Below, in pieces: positions 30,392 to 41,108 of a DNA stretch of 64,000 bases. The notes under the pieces were generated by a model that searched no databases, was not told where the DNA came from, and was given only the letters and a program-made list of their open reading frames with translations. The DNA is taken from the NCBI GenBank assembly GCA_014904985.1, contig MU129153.1:1-64000 (forward strand), written 5' to 3'. Position 1 is the stretch's first letter. The number at the start of each line of letters is the position of its first letter. The position numbers were made by a program, and so were the translations under genes. The stretch is from Hydnum rufescens UP504. Taxonomy: Eukaryota > Basidiomycota > Agaricomycetes > Cantharellales > Hydnaceae.

Positions 30392-31826
30392 TTAAAGACC
30401 ACACAAAAAGAGCAGCTTTCACCGCTCTTTTTGCACCATTGTATCTACTAGAAAAAACACTCACCTTGTGACCACCCACCTGCAGTGGCAGGTGTGTGGT
30501 CATGTGGTTGCCTTTCAGGTGGTTGCTTGTTGTGGTTGTGGAGATAGGAAGCAAGATGGAGATTCAACACTGACCATTGCTGATACTCAAGAAGCACCCA
30601 AGTGCTGGCACTGCAAGCACAGTACACAATAGTACCACACATGTATATTATAAATAAATACTATATAATAAAAATTTGTCCAGGAAAACCTGAAGAAGAT
30701 GATGGTAATCAGTCAGAGCTCAATAAGGCATGAGATGGCTAATTACAGAGTGGATTGGGCCAATTCTGATGTGTAGAAGTGGCCCAATCCACTCTGTAAT
30801 TAGCCATCTCATGCCTTATTGAGCTCTGACTGATTACCATCATCTTCTTCAGGTTTTCCTGGACAAATTTTTATTATATAGTATTTATTTATAATATACA
30901 TGCTTGGTACTATTGTGTACTGTGCTTGCAGTGCCAGCACTTGGGCACTTCTTGAGTATCTGCAATTGCTGGTGTTGAATTTTGCAACTCTATGCAGCCA
31001 CACCCAGCAAGCAACTGCATGACCATGACACAACAGCAACAGCAACAACAGCAACAACAGCAGCAACAGCAGCAACAGCAGCAACAGCAGCAACAGCAGC
31101 AGCAACAGTGCATGACCATGACTGCACAACCATGACCACAGGACCACACACCTGCTGATGCAGGTGTGTCATAAGGTAAGTTTTGTCTCAGTAAATACAA
31201 TAGCACAAAAGAGTAGCACAAGCTACTCTTTTTGCCCTGCTGTGAATTTTTATACTAACATAGCCTTTATTACTCCAGATCAAAACCAATGACAGGCTGC
31301 CCAATGAGTGGGCCCAGGAACCACACCTGCTGCAGCAGGTGTGGTACTATTTAAGGTGAGTCTCCTCCCCCCTAATAGATGCAGCCATGCAAAAAGAGTA
31401 GTGAAAGCTGCTCTTTTTGTGTCAGTTTTAATTTCTTAACTAATAATTCTTTATTCTAGGCTCTTGCCTGAACCACATGCCAAACAAACCCCCCCCCATT
31501 GGAAATGATAACACACCCACCAATGGAGAGTCCCAAATGCAACCTGCCAAACAACACCCAGAAACAAGGACACACAATGCAAGGCCCAGGGACCCCAGAC
31601 AAACCACACACCCACTTTGGTGGGTGTGCAGTAATTTCAAGATAAGTATGATCACACAAAGGGAGCAGCATATGCTGCTCCTTTTGCATGGTTTTATTTT
31701 TTATTTTTTTCTGTTACTAATGCATTATTCCTAGATTTTCACCTGCCTACAACCCCCACCAACCCCCAAATCAAGACCTGCAACCCCACTGAAGAAACAT
31801 GTGAGAACAGAAACACACAGAGTGAA
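30392..31826. mobile_element. hairpin element copy 3, middle piece with the centre
   Basis: It continues directly from 5,860 across the Harbinger duplication tta. The left part finishes an intron (hairpin near 30,405-30,436; donor GTGAGT reading left near 30,467). It is followed by the minus-strand first exon (ATG at 30,642), a shortened centre (palindrome around 30,771, lacking the inner stem of copy 1), and the plus-strand first exon from 30,900 with a (GCAACA)n-type run (31,026-31,110). Plus-strand introns follow: 31,175-31,276 (GTAAGT...TACTAAC...TCCAG), then about 31,358-31,460 (GTGAGT...CTAACTAAT...TTCTAG), then about 31,643-31,735, whose donor is changed to ATAAGT. It is cut at 31,826 by Gypsy-2 (duplication gtgaa). 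Confidence 0.8.
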
Positions 31827-32334
31827 TGTTAGTTTGGTCGTGTCCGAACTAAGATTATTGCGACATGTGACTTGAGGAGGAGGCTCCGGATTGGGCTTAT
31901 GACTATTAGCTTCATTGGATGACGGAGCAAGCAAGTTGGGTAGAAGAGAATATTGTCTGGGAACAGCCAGGTGGATGGTAATGGACATGATGGGTGTATT
32001 CCCGGGTTCAGTAGGACCAGAGACGTTCATGACTAGTGTCACACAGTATGTAGGTCGCAGTGCACAGTCCAGTGCACTGCGAATAGCAGACTGAGTGAAT
32101 GGAAGAAAAGATGCATTCGGGTGGACCTGGATTAGCTACTAAGCCACTACACTATTAAGTAAGCAGAAGGATAGCTAAATCCGGGGCAGCACCAAACTCC
32201 CCATGGGAGAAGCTTTCCACCAGTTGTGTAGGAAAGGAGTAAAAGGAGAAATAAAAGGAAAAGGATGAGTAAATACAGCAAGTTATGAATTGTCGGTAAA
32301 GCCGTGTGCCTGCTGGGCTTACACACCACTAACA
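31827..32334 (-). mobile_element. Gypsy-2 LTR (3' LTR in element orientation)
   Basis: 508 bp with inverted ends TGTTAG and CTAACA. Compared with 47,147-47,654 it differs at about 20 positions, all but one transitions and many at CpG. Confidence 0.88.
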
Positions 32335-32435
32335 TCACCCCCAGTCCTATGGTGCAAGGCTTTAATGGCATGATGAGTGTCCTCAGCGAGCGTCAGGATA
32401 TGAGTCCTCATCGCTGTCCTGGGCGCTGCGGTATT

Positions 32436-33982
32436 GGTCACTGCAGAAAATGTGAATATCCATTGATCCCAGCCATTGGAATGATCATGTGACCTATTAC
32501 GAAATCAATTACGGCTATGCGCAGAAATCGAATTCATTCTATAACTCCGTCAGTTTTGATTGGAGAGGTACGCCCATATAACTCTCGGAAAGCCACGATT
32601 CATACCTTTCGAATGGTACCAAACACAAGTTGAACGGACCAAAAATGCACTCTCCAGGCCAATTTTACTGTCAAAATCCGGAATTTTCAGTAAAAAACGA
32701 ATTTCTCCATCAGTTCGCATCCAATCCTCTCGGAACAACCGCGCCTGGAAAGATATAAAAAATCCGCATCCAACGGTACTGAGCACGCGAAGAACAGATC
32801 AAAACTGAACTCTACAGAACAATATTACTATCAGAATCAACACCCATCAGTAAAAAACAAATTTCTCTGTCAGTTTACACTGGATCTGCTCGGAACCACC
32901 GCGCCAGAAAGCTGTTAAAAATCCACATCGAATGATACCAAGAACGTCTATTACAGATGGAAACTGTTGTTTCTGCATCAAATCCCATCCCATGCACTTG
33001 TCCCCATTATCAACCAGCAACAAAAACATCTTAACCACTGGACTACAAACAAATTAATCTCTAAGAACTTGGAAATATCCTTTGATTTCATCTCCCATTG
33101 CCACAAATAACTTCTAGAACCTCACAGATAAGAAAGATAACACTCCCTTGACTACCCTTTTGTTCTGTTTATGAATGACTCACCCTCCTTACAACCACTT
33201 TATGAAAGATAACACCTTCTTAGCAACCCTTTTGTTCTGTTCATGAATTACTCACCTATCTTGCAACCACTTTATGAATGACTCACCCTCCTTGACAACC
33301 CTATTGTTCTCACATATGACTCACCTAGGAGTGAGTCATATTCTTTAAACACAGCCACCTTCAGAAAGGTATAAAAGCTGGTAGATTTTCCTGTATCCCC
33401 CCATCATCTTCTCACTACTGGAATATACTACTGTCTACAAATCTGCTTGCATCTGAAGAGAGTACTGATCTGAAAGCCATCTGGAGCTAAGTCATATACA
33501 AGGTTGTTAAGACTAAGTCACTGGAAGCCCTCTACGTGAAATACTAAGCCAAGGATAGTTGCAGGACCTAAGGTTAGAGTTGCTGGACATCCAAGGAAAG
33601 GTGAGTAATAACAAAGCCAAGTCAGAAGAAGAAAGAAACATATTGACACACTGAATCAAGCTTAAACTAGTCTAGTACCCTCTTTAGAATCCGCATTTTG
33701 ACCAGGAGGACACAAATAGGTACACACAAATAGCAGTAAACAGTTCAATACAACACATATAAGCCTTTCACAAGCGTCCCACAATACATCATTGACTATA
33801 GCTAGTCCATACCATCACCTTACCATCACTGAATACCATACACAACTTGTTAGAGAGTGATCAACCATCAGAGCAAACCAGCCCATTGAATAAAAACAGA
33901 AATACAGTCTCCCATCTACACACTGGCTGAACCAGAGTTTGATTTGACAGTCATCGGAGCTCCCAATCCTTCTTCTATAGCA
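32436..33982 (+). mobile_element. solo LTR-like element, TATAAAAGCTGG family, intron-containing copy
   Basis: It aligns with the reverse complement of 8,948-10,624. On the plus strand it has degenerate ~180-bp repeats (about 32,530-32,960), a TATA box GGTATAAAAGCTGG at 33,369, a GT-AG intron at 33,601-33,660, and the end CTTCTATAGCA. The left border is approximate because the copies diverge upstream of CAGAAAATG. No clear target duplication. Confidence 0.65.
33601..33660 (+). other. 60-bp intron inside an LTR
   Basis: The segment starts GTGAGTAATAAC and ends TGAATCAAG. The copy at 49,505-50,454 has exactly this 60-bp block missing, joining GGAAAG to CTTAAAC at 50,136/50,137. The borders obey GT-AG and the intron sits downstream of the TATA box. 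The copy at 8,948 has a longer version with GTAAGC, TACTAACC and TCTATAG. Confidence 0.75.
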
Positions 33983-34099
33983 TATGGCCCAGCGTCAAGA
34001 TCCACTGGTACCTGCGCGGGCCATTTTGAGTTCAGCTCAGTTGTGCAGCTGGAGGTGATCTGGCCTGTCCGTGGGGGTGCCTAATTGGATGATAGGCAC

Positions 34100-35465
34100 T
34101 GTTGGAGGGATAAAACCCTACTATGTATATTCTGCTTCAGGACCCAACTACCTCCTCAAACAAATCCAAATTATTCAATTCCAATCCTTCAAATACCTAC
34201 CATTCCTTTGATTGCCATACGACGTGGATTTCAATTCTCCAAGACCCACTTTATTTCTCTTTCCTCCACCTTGTACATGAGACATTTATTTGTCCATCTC
34301 CAAGTCTTCAACAGACTACCTCAAATTGTAGTTACTTCAAGCCCAGCCAACTGTGGCTCAGGCAATTCAACTTGCCCTGTTTGTTTGGTACCCAATCCAT
34401 TGTGCATTGCTCATTGCCTCGGCAGGGATATATGAGTCCCAATTATATAATCAAGATTGCCTAATCCTTTGGATCCAACTCGTGGATTAGTCACATGTTA
34501 AATAGGGGCTATTCCCATACTCTCAAGGAGTATTTCATGAATATCTCCCTCATTTTTGATCGGATCAACTCGGCAAGATGGCTCCCAGAAAGCTATGATC
34601 AATACCAATCCAACGGTACCACATACGAGTTTATCGGATGCGAACTGCACCCTCCAGGTCGATTTTACTTCATGCTCCACACTATCCTTCAGTATTTTGC
34701 GAATATCTCCACCAGTTTTGATCTGATTCGTTAGTAATGACCACCCCTGGAAAGAAGCTGAAAATCCGCATCGAATGGTACCAAGGGCAAAACGAGAGGA
34801 TTATAACTCGGCTTTCTGCAATTTAGTCTCCCCATGTCTCATTTCATTTTTACCTCCGCTTTTCTGATTATTAATGGCAATTATGGTTCCGGCACCCTAT
34901 TTCCGATGGAGGGTACGTCTAGGGCGACCAGTTCCACCTTTCCCCAAGGGATTCTGTTCAGTAGGAGAGGAGGGATACCTTGGTTAAGCCATATTCCCCC
35001 ATTCTGACTTGTTAATTGAATATCTCCTTCAGTTTTGAAGCTTTTGACTCAATCTCTTTTTCATCATTTTCGCCTTAACCCCACCTTTCTGCCAGTTACC
35101 ATGGCATTATTCTAAGATGTATATTAAGTGCAGGGGATGCGAATTTTGATGGATTTCCCCCTCACCCTCAGTCTCTAAAGTCTTGAAGGACAGCTGTTGG
35201 CATCAGGGTGACTTCCAGAATACATCTAGTATTGTTCACGCTTTGGATAGGCCCTCAAGAGGAGAGCCATCAGTGTGATTTCTGAATTAAATCCTCCATT
35301 CATTCATGGTTAGAGCAAGCCACCCTAGCAAGACAAATTCTCAACCTCAAGGCCTTTCATTCAATCGGACCTAAACCTATGGATTGACTCTGTGGCCCTC
35401 TCCTTTCATCCTTGATTCAACAATCTTGGACTGTGGCATAGTCTCTTAGGAGATTCCTGCTTACA
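34100..35465 (+). mobile_element. LTR of the Gypsy-3 family
   Basis: Begins TGTTGGAGGGATAAAACC and ends CTGCTTACA, aligning with 27,882-29,241 and 55,465-56,825 over its length. No target duplication is seen (ggcac and gtgct flanks). It lies in the 3' part of Gypsy-2. Confidence 0.75.
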
Positions 35466-37259
35466 GTGCTACTTGCCATGACCTGTCTGTGGCATTTACA
35501 AAGGGTGTGCGGCCCACGATCTGGGCCAGGGAGGCAGGATCGCCTCACCTGCCATGTAGAAGTCTGTTTGGTTGGGTGGAGGAGGGGGGTGGTATCGTTC
35601 CAAGGCCCATGGAGGGAAGACTGTTGCATTTCGTGGTCATTGGTTGTGAGTCTCGAGCGCAGGTGCGACATTCAGGAGAATAGGGTCGTTGTGAGGAGCT
35701 AGACCAGTATGAGCTGTCTGACCTAGGTGGGTCTTCCTCTCTTGGTTGCCAGTGTCGGTCTTCTTCTAGGACTCCAGTGATGCAGTTGGGTCCTGTGCAG
35801 GGGTCTCGTGGGCATCCCCATGGCCTCAGGCATGGTTCATAGTCAGTGCGAGTCCAGATGGAGTCAGGATGCACCATTGTAGGCAGTCTCACCTGATTAG
35901 GTAGTCCCTCCCACCAATTATCTCTGTCCATGTCACTCCTCGAAGTACTTCCAGAGGTCTTGGTGGGTTGGGGATCGTCTCCCCAGGTTGGTGAGGCCAT
36001 GTGGACATCAGGCTGCAGGCTAGTCAGTCCATCTGTGTTTTCCATGGGTATAGGACTGGCATTGACTACTCTTTGTTCAGCTGCTGTCATGAAGGTCCCA
36101 TCTGGTCGATAGTATGATATCGTGTATAGTTGCCTTGTGGTGTTATCTAGGACATCAAAATTGTCGGGGTGAGTGGGCAGCCCTGGGAAGACGTCTTCCC
36201 ATTTGTAGCCCCCACAATTGTCTTCTCCTGGGAAGGGAGGGCATTGCCTTCGAAGGTAGCACAAAGGAGTAAGGGCTCTTGTTGCCGGGCTTTGTCTGTG
36301 GCAAAGTAGTTGCCATCAAGTAGGACTTGTTGAGCCTTGGGCAGAGCTTCTACAGAGTCTATCGTGCGGGCCGAGTCTGTGAATGCATGAAGTCGGTATG
36401 TGTGCAACTGTTTCCAGAGGAGAGGTTCGTCGGTGTCCTTGGTTGGCTTATTCCAAATGAAGCTGACAGGCACACTGAGGTGCCAGGGCACTCTGGGCAA
36501 ATCCTCTAAGCATTCATATGGGGGTGGGTGTTGATGAACAGTTGGTGGGCCACCACATGGTTGGCATAAGCTAGTAATACAGCTATTACTTGTGTAATTT
36601 GTAGGTAACAGGCATGTAGTGCTTCGATGCAGTACCAGGGTTTGAATAGATTCTCAAATCAGGTTTGATCAGGTGCATCGATCCAATATCGCACTGCTCT
36701 AATGAACATGGGGATTAGGAACCTGGAGCCACATTCAAGTTCATCAGCCCAAGCCCAAGCGTAGTCCCAGGAGGTCTGTAGTGCATCCAAGCTTTCATTT
36801 CAAATGAAAAATTGCTTGTTCATGTCTCTGACATCGCAGATCGGCTGCAGGAAGGTGGGGATGAAGGCCACAAGTAGACTGAGGGGCTTTGCTGAGGTGA
36901 CTAGTTCATATGATGGTCTTTGGCCTAGGATGTCGAGGATTCCCATGTGTCCTGTGCAAGTAAGTCGTGCAATGGGCGGTGTAAACATGTTATGCAACAC
37001 TTCATGGAAGGTGTATCCATAGTGGGCGTTCTACATAGCGGGCTGGGCTGTGGTCCTTGAAGTCAGTAAGCAATCTCATGTTGGTGTCAGAAAAAGGCAA
37101 GGAGTCTTGGACTTCAGCTAATACCATCAGTAGGGCCAGCAGAGGTGTGGAGTTTGTGGCTGTGTGCTGTTTAGCACAATTATGGAACTCCTTTAGTACC
37201 TCTGGGGCATTGTGAAGGTCGTGGCTGGATTGCCAAGAGTTGTGTTCAGGCCCATATCC
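35466..37259 (-). pseudogene. Gypsy-2 extra ORF region after the chromodomain, unrecognised
   Basis: Minus-strand frames after pol include 36,800-37,000 (FTPPIARLTCTGHMGILDIL), 36,147-36,500 (LSVPVSFIWNKPTKDTDEPL, LHAFTDSARTIDSVEALPKA) and 35,545-36,264 (WEDVFPGLPTHPDNFDVLDN, then a serine/proline-rich tail). Together about 1.7 kb of coding-like sequence that I cannot assign. The WKQLHTYRLHAF and LLDGNYFATDKARQ pieces look like real protein and not shadow frames. Broken by stops, and truncated by the LTR at 34,100-35,465. Confidence 0.45.
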
Positions 37260-38632
37260 TCACCAATGTACTAGGAACTCCGTGGCACATTTCTTTTTAT
37301 TGTACCTAGAATCTATGATGTCTTCCACTTCATATTCCTCGGAAGCCTGTAGGTCTCGTTGTGGGTTGACCATTGCAGGCTGGTCCTTATCCTGGGAATG
37401 CTTGTATAGGGTGAGGTGTTCCAGGTTGACTACATTGTGCATTGGCATCATATCCAGGAGTCTTAACCTGTAGGCCATAGGGTTAATAACTTCTGTAATT
37501 TTGAAGGGGCCTATTCGTTGTTGCATAAGTTTGTGTCCTGTCCCTTTGATGTCGACAAGTTCCAATGAGTGGGGATTCAATAGTACTTCATCGCCTACTT
37601 TGTAGAGTATGGCCCTTCATTTCTTGTCATATAGATAGGCTTGCATGTCGGCGGCATGAATGATAGCGTCCTGAGCTAAATCTCTGCAGACGCATAGGGC
37701 ACTGATACAGTCATCCACTAATGGGTTGTCTGTGAGCCCTAGCCCTGCGGACTCTTGTAGTAGGTGTAGAGGCGTGTGGGGTGTATAACCAAACAGGAGC
37801 ACAGCAGGTGAGGTCTGTGTGGCAGAATGGGCGGCTCTGTTGTAGGCCGACGCCAGTATGTCCAACCATTTGGCCCAGTCGGTTCGGTCTGCATTGATGT
37901 AGCACCATATCATAGTTTCCAAGTGTTGGTTCATGACTTCAGTTTGTCCATCTGTCTGGGGGTGGTGCGAGGTAGACATGGCTAGTTGAGTGTCGAAGTA
38001 ATCTGCCAGGGCGTGCCAGAAGCTGCTTATGAATCAGGGGTCGCAATCACTTATGATTCATTTGGGCAACCCAAAGTGTTTGTATACTTCTCTGTGCAGT
38101 AGTGCTGCCACTCCGTTTGCTGAGACTTGGGTTGTGGTCAGTATGAAGATGCTGTATTTCGTGAGTTTGTCTACAACGACTAGTATGGCATTTTGTCCTC
38201 TCGACTTGGGGAGGCCTGTCACGAAATCCATACTTATGACCTCAAAGGGTAGTTTGGGTATACTGATGGGCTGTAGGTATCCTTTAGGCCCTAATCGGTC
38301 ATGCTTGGTTTTCTGGCAGATGTTGCACGTTTCACAATAGTTTAGCACATCCTTTCGCATAGTTTTCCAATAAAACCCCTGTCATAGGGATTCCAGTGTT
38401 TTTCCCCACCAGCTGTGGGCAGATTTGTGGGGGGAGTCATGGGCTTCCTTAATAAGGGTGAGTTGCTCTTTAGCAGGGACACACAACCTTGTGCAATTAT
38501 CAGTGTCCTTAAAGAGGAGTAGCCTGTTGCTGCCCTTAGAGAATCACCAGAATCATTCAATATCGACTTCATGCTCCTGAGGAGGGCTGTTGGTGGGCAT
38601 GGCTTCTGTTCATGCCCATACAGTCCTGAATT
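37260..38632 (-). pseudogene. Gypsy-2 integrase and chromodomain
   Basis: Reading left: linker NLPTAGGEKHWNPYDRG, zinc-binding CETCNICQKTKHDRLG, core PFEVISMDFVTGLPKSRGQN (first D), ILVVVDKLTKYSIF, then after frame breaks SHHPQTDGQTEVMNQHLE (catalytic E region). The C-terminal domain is NPHSLELVDIKGTGHK...GPFKITEVI and the chromodomain start is EEYEVEDIIDSRYNKKK...EFLVHW, ending in a stop where W-x-G-Y is expected. The second catalytic D region near 38,040 is damaged. The same block reappears, with many indels, at 45,900-47,146. Confidence 0.82.
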
Positions 38633-40320
38633 CGGGGTCTTGGTTGTACCCTTCCCGGAACTGATGTACCGTTTCGGGGAGATGAACAGGTTCAGCCCTG
38701 GGGAGGTTGGTCTAGTGGGGGCAGTTTGTGACTGTCAGTAGGATTGGATTCGGTTCCCTGTTGGTCATCGTGGCTCCCTCTTGTGTGGCCTTCTGGGCTT
38801 GTGTCAACACGAATGTCGCTTTGCCCAAACTGGAATTGTGGGTGGCCCGGTTCCACCCCTTAGCTTGGCTTTTGTCATTTATGATGAGTCTTGGGATATC
38901 CTGATCTTGGGGTGATACTACTTCTGGGGTTTTCAACAGCTGTGATAGGGGGTCCACATTGGAGTGGACTCGTCCTGGTCAGTGAACAATTGTCATTCCT
39001 GGGAAGGCTGTGAAAACCACACCCCAGGCACTAAGCTGACGGTTGGCATTCTCATAAGTTTTGGCCATTGTAGGGTGGCATGATCTGTTATGAGAAGGAT
39101 TTGTTTGCCCTCAATAAATGGCAGAAATCTTATTAGACTATCCTTGGTGGCTAGGGCTTCTCATTCGGTGGCTGAGTAACGGGTCTCGGCAGGTTTGCAA
39201 GTACAACTCCAGTAAGCAATAACCCTCTCTACATGGACAAGGGTGTCTTCGAAGGTGTTGCCCCAAGTGCTTGGGGGGGGGCGGTCATCATGTGTGTCTG
39301 AAAGCTTTAATGTCAAATCAGGTACGGGACCTCCCTCCTTGAATGCCTTTTGGAGTTGTTCATAGACTTTCATCTGGTGTAGGTCTTTGATGAGTATTGG
39401 CTGGATCTGTTGCAGAGTGCTGGTGAGGGCTACATCAGAGGCATCCATGTACAGCCTATACCCTTGGCCCCAAATAGGGTGCCCTCGTACTGGTGCAGAC
39501 ATCAGTGCTTGCTTCATCATACTGTATGCCTCATCATGCTTGGCCTTCCATAGCCAAGGCATGCCCTTTCTTAGTAATGCAAACAGTGGAGTGGTGATGC
39601 TGGAGAATCGTGAAATGTACACTGCGAAGTATACAGCCATGCCCAAGAATGTTTCCAAGTCCTTGCGATGGCATGGGGTAGCCAAGGCTGTGACGGCCTG
39701 TATCTTCTTGGCATTGGTAGACAACCCCAGCCATGATACCTTCTGACCCAATAATTGTATGCTACGATAGCCCACATGACATTTGTGGGGCACTAGGGTA
39801 ATACCAGACTTTCTGATGGCTTCCAGGACTATGGCAATATGGCTTAGGTGCTCGTTGAATGTGTGTGAGTAGACCACTATGTCGTCAATGTACACCAACA
39901 TGAATATCCATAGGTAGGGAGACAGGATTTCCTGCATCACACATTGGAAAATGGGAGGTCCGTTTTTCCATCCAAAAGGCATTTGTGCAAACTGGTGTAG
40001 TCTGCGGTGGGTCCTCATGGCTGTGTAAGGTTGGGAGATGTCATTGAACTTGAGTTGGGTGAACCCTGCTAAGGCGTCAAAGGAAGACAGGTATTGGGCT
40101 CTGGATAGGGCTTGGAGTATATTGCTTTGTCTAGGTATGGGAAACTGGTCCGATACTGTAGCCATGTTCAGTTTTCTCCAGTCCACACATAGATGGTCCT
40201 TGCCATTCTTGTGGACTATCAGGATGGGTGCTCCCCAAGGACTGTTCAATGGTTCGATACTCCTTGCTTCAGCCATAGGTCGAGCTGTTTGTTGATGAGC
40301 TCTCTTTTGCTGGTGAGGTG
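38633..40320 (-). pseudogene. Gypsy-2 reverse transcriptase and RNase H
   Basis: A 371-codon open frame (40,276 to 39,161) holds DHLCVDWRKLNMATVSDQFP, DALAGFTQLKFND, QFAQMPFGWKNGPPIFQ, the catalytic VYIDDIVVYS (YIDD at about residues 129-132), LGQKVSWLGLSTNAKK, TFLGMAVYFAVYISRFS, then RNase H from YRLYMDASDVALTSTLQQIQ through VERVIAYWSC. The RT frame extends upstream to 40,320 (LTSKRELINKQLDLWL). After the stop at 39,161 RNase H continues with further breaks (PFIEGKQILLITDHATLQWP). It is the best-preserved RT in the window, but the N-terminal RT part, protease and gag are absent. Confidence 0.88.
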
Positions 40321-40639
40321 ATGTACGGTGTGGCCGAGATGGGCTTTGTACCTGGGACCAGTTCTATGTGTACCTTCGTGGGATGTTTACCTAGATGCCC
40401 ATTGAATCCAAAGGCCATCTGGTGTTCCTCAGAACCTTGTAAACTTGGACCTTCTGCTCTGCAGACAAGGAAGGGTCCACATCAATCAGTTTTTCGAGGT
40501 CTTGGGACTTTAACTCCTCTACATCCCTGGTTCAGGGGTTTTGGGACCCCAGTCTTTGGATCCCGCTGTTTCAGTCAGTGGGATGTCCTTTTGCCTCTGG
40601 AACTCTTTGTCATAAGTGCTGGGCGGACATGTCTGAAAT

Positions 40640-41108
40640 TCGGCACATATTAGGAGGCCATTGGTGCGCAAATCATGTCAAAATTTCAGCCAAATCCATG
40701 CATTACTTATGGAGATATCAGCCAAACAAGTTGAACATTGAAAATTGATTTACTCCCCCTACAGTTAAGATATGAACTTGAAATTTTACACAGAGTATAT
40801 TCATGATAATGCACGAAATCCATGCCAAAATCAGCCCAATCAGTTGAGTTTGAGACATTCAACTCCCTTGGCAGGCAGAAAAGAGGACAACCCCACCATA
40901 AATGTGAATCACCCCACACTGGGCCCAAAATAGGTGGAATTGACTGTAATATTATGATACAGACTATATCCAAAAATGGAATGAATTGGATGTGTGGAAG
41001 TGGCTGAAATTGAGGGGGAGGGGATGGATAATCAAAAGTGAATTACACAAGATGTAGAACAGGGATGGATCTGATATCAGGCCACTAGTGTAATACAGAT
41101 ATGGGGAG
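40640..41108. other. 470 bp of unidentified sequence inside Gypsy-2
   Basis: No coding frame of interest. It contains AT-rich sequence with phrases such as TTTCAGCCAAATCCATGC and ends at AGTGTAATACAGATATGGGG, exactly where the noisy duplicate begins. It could be part of another LTR or a junction made during assembly. Confidence 0.4.

Noticed and set aside
30910..31221. Minus-strand ORF with a long polycysteine run, and similar polyalanine/polyleucine frames
   Set aside because: These are shadow frames of the CAG/CAA microsatellite in the plus-strand first exon.
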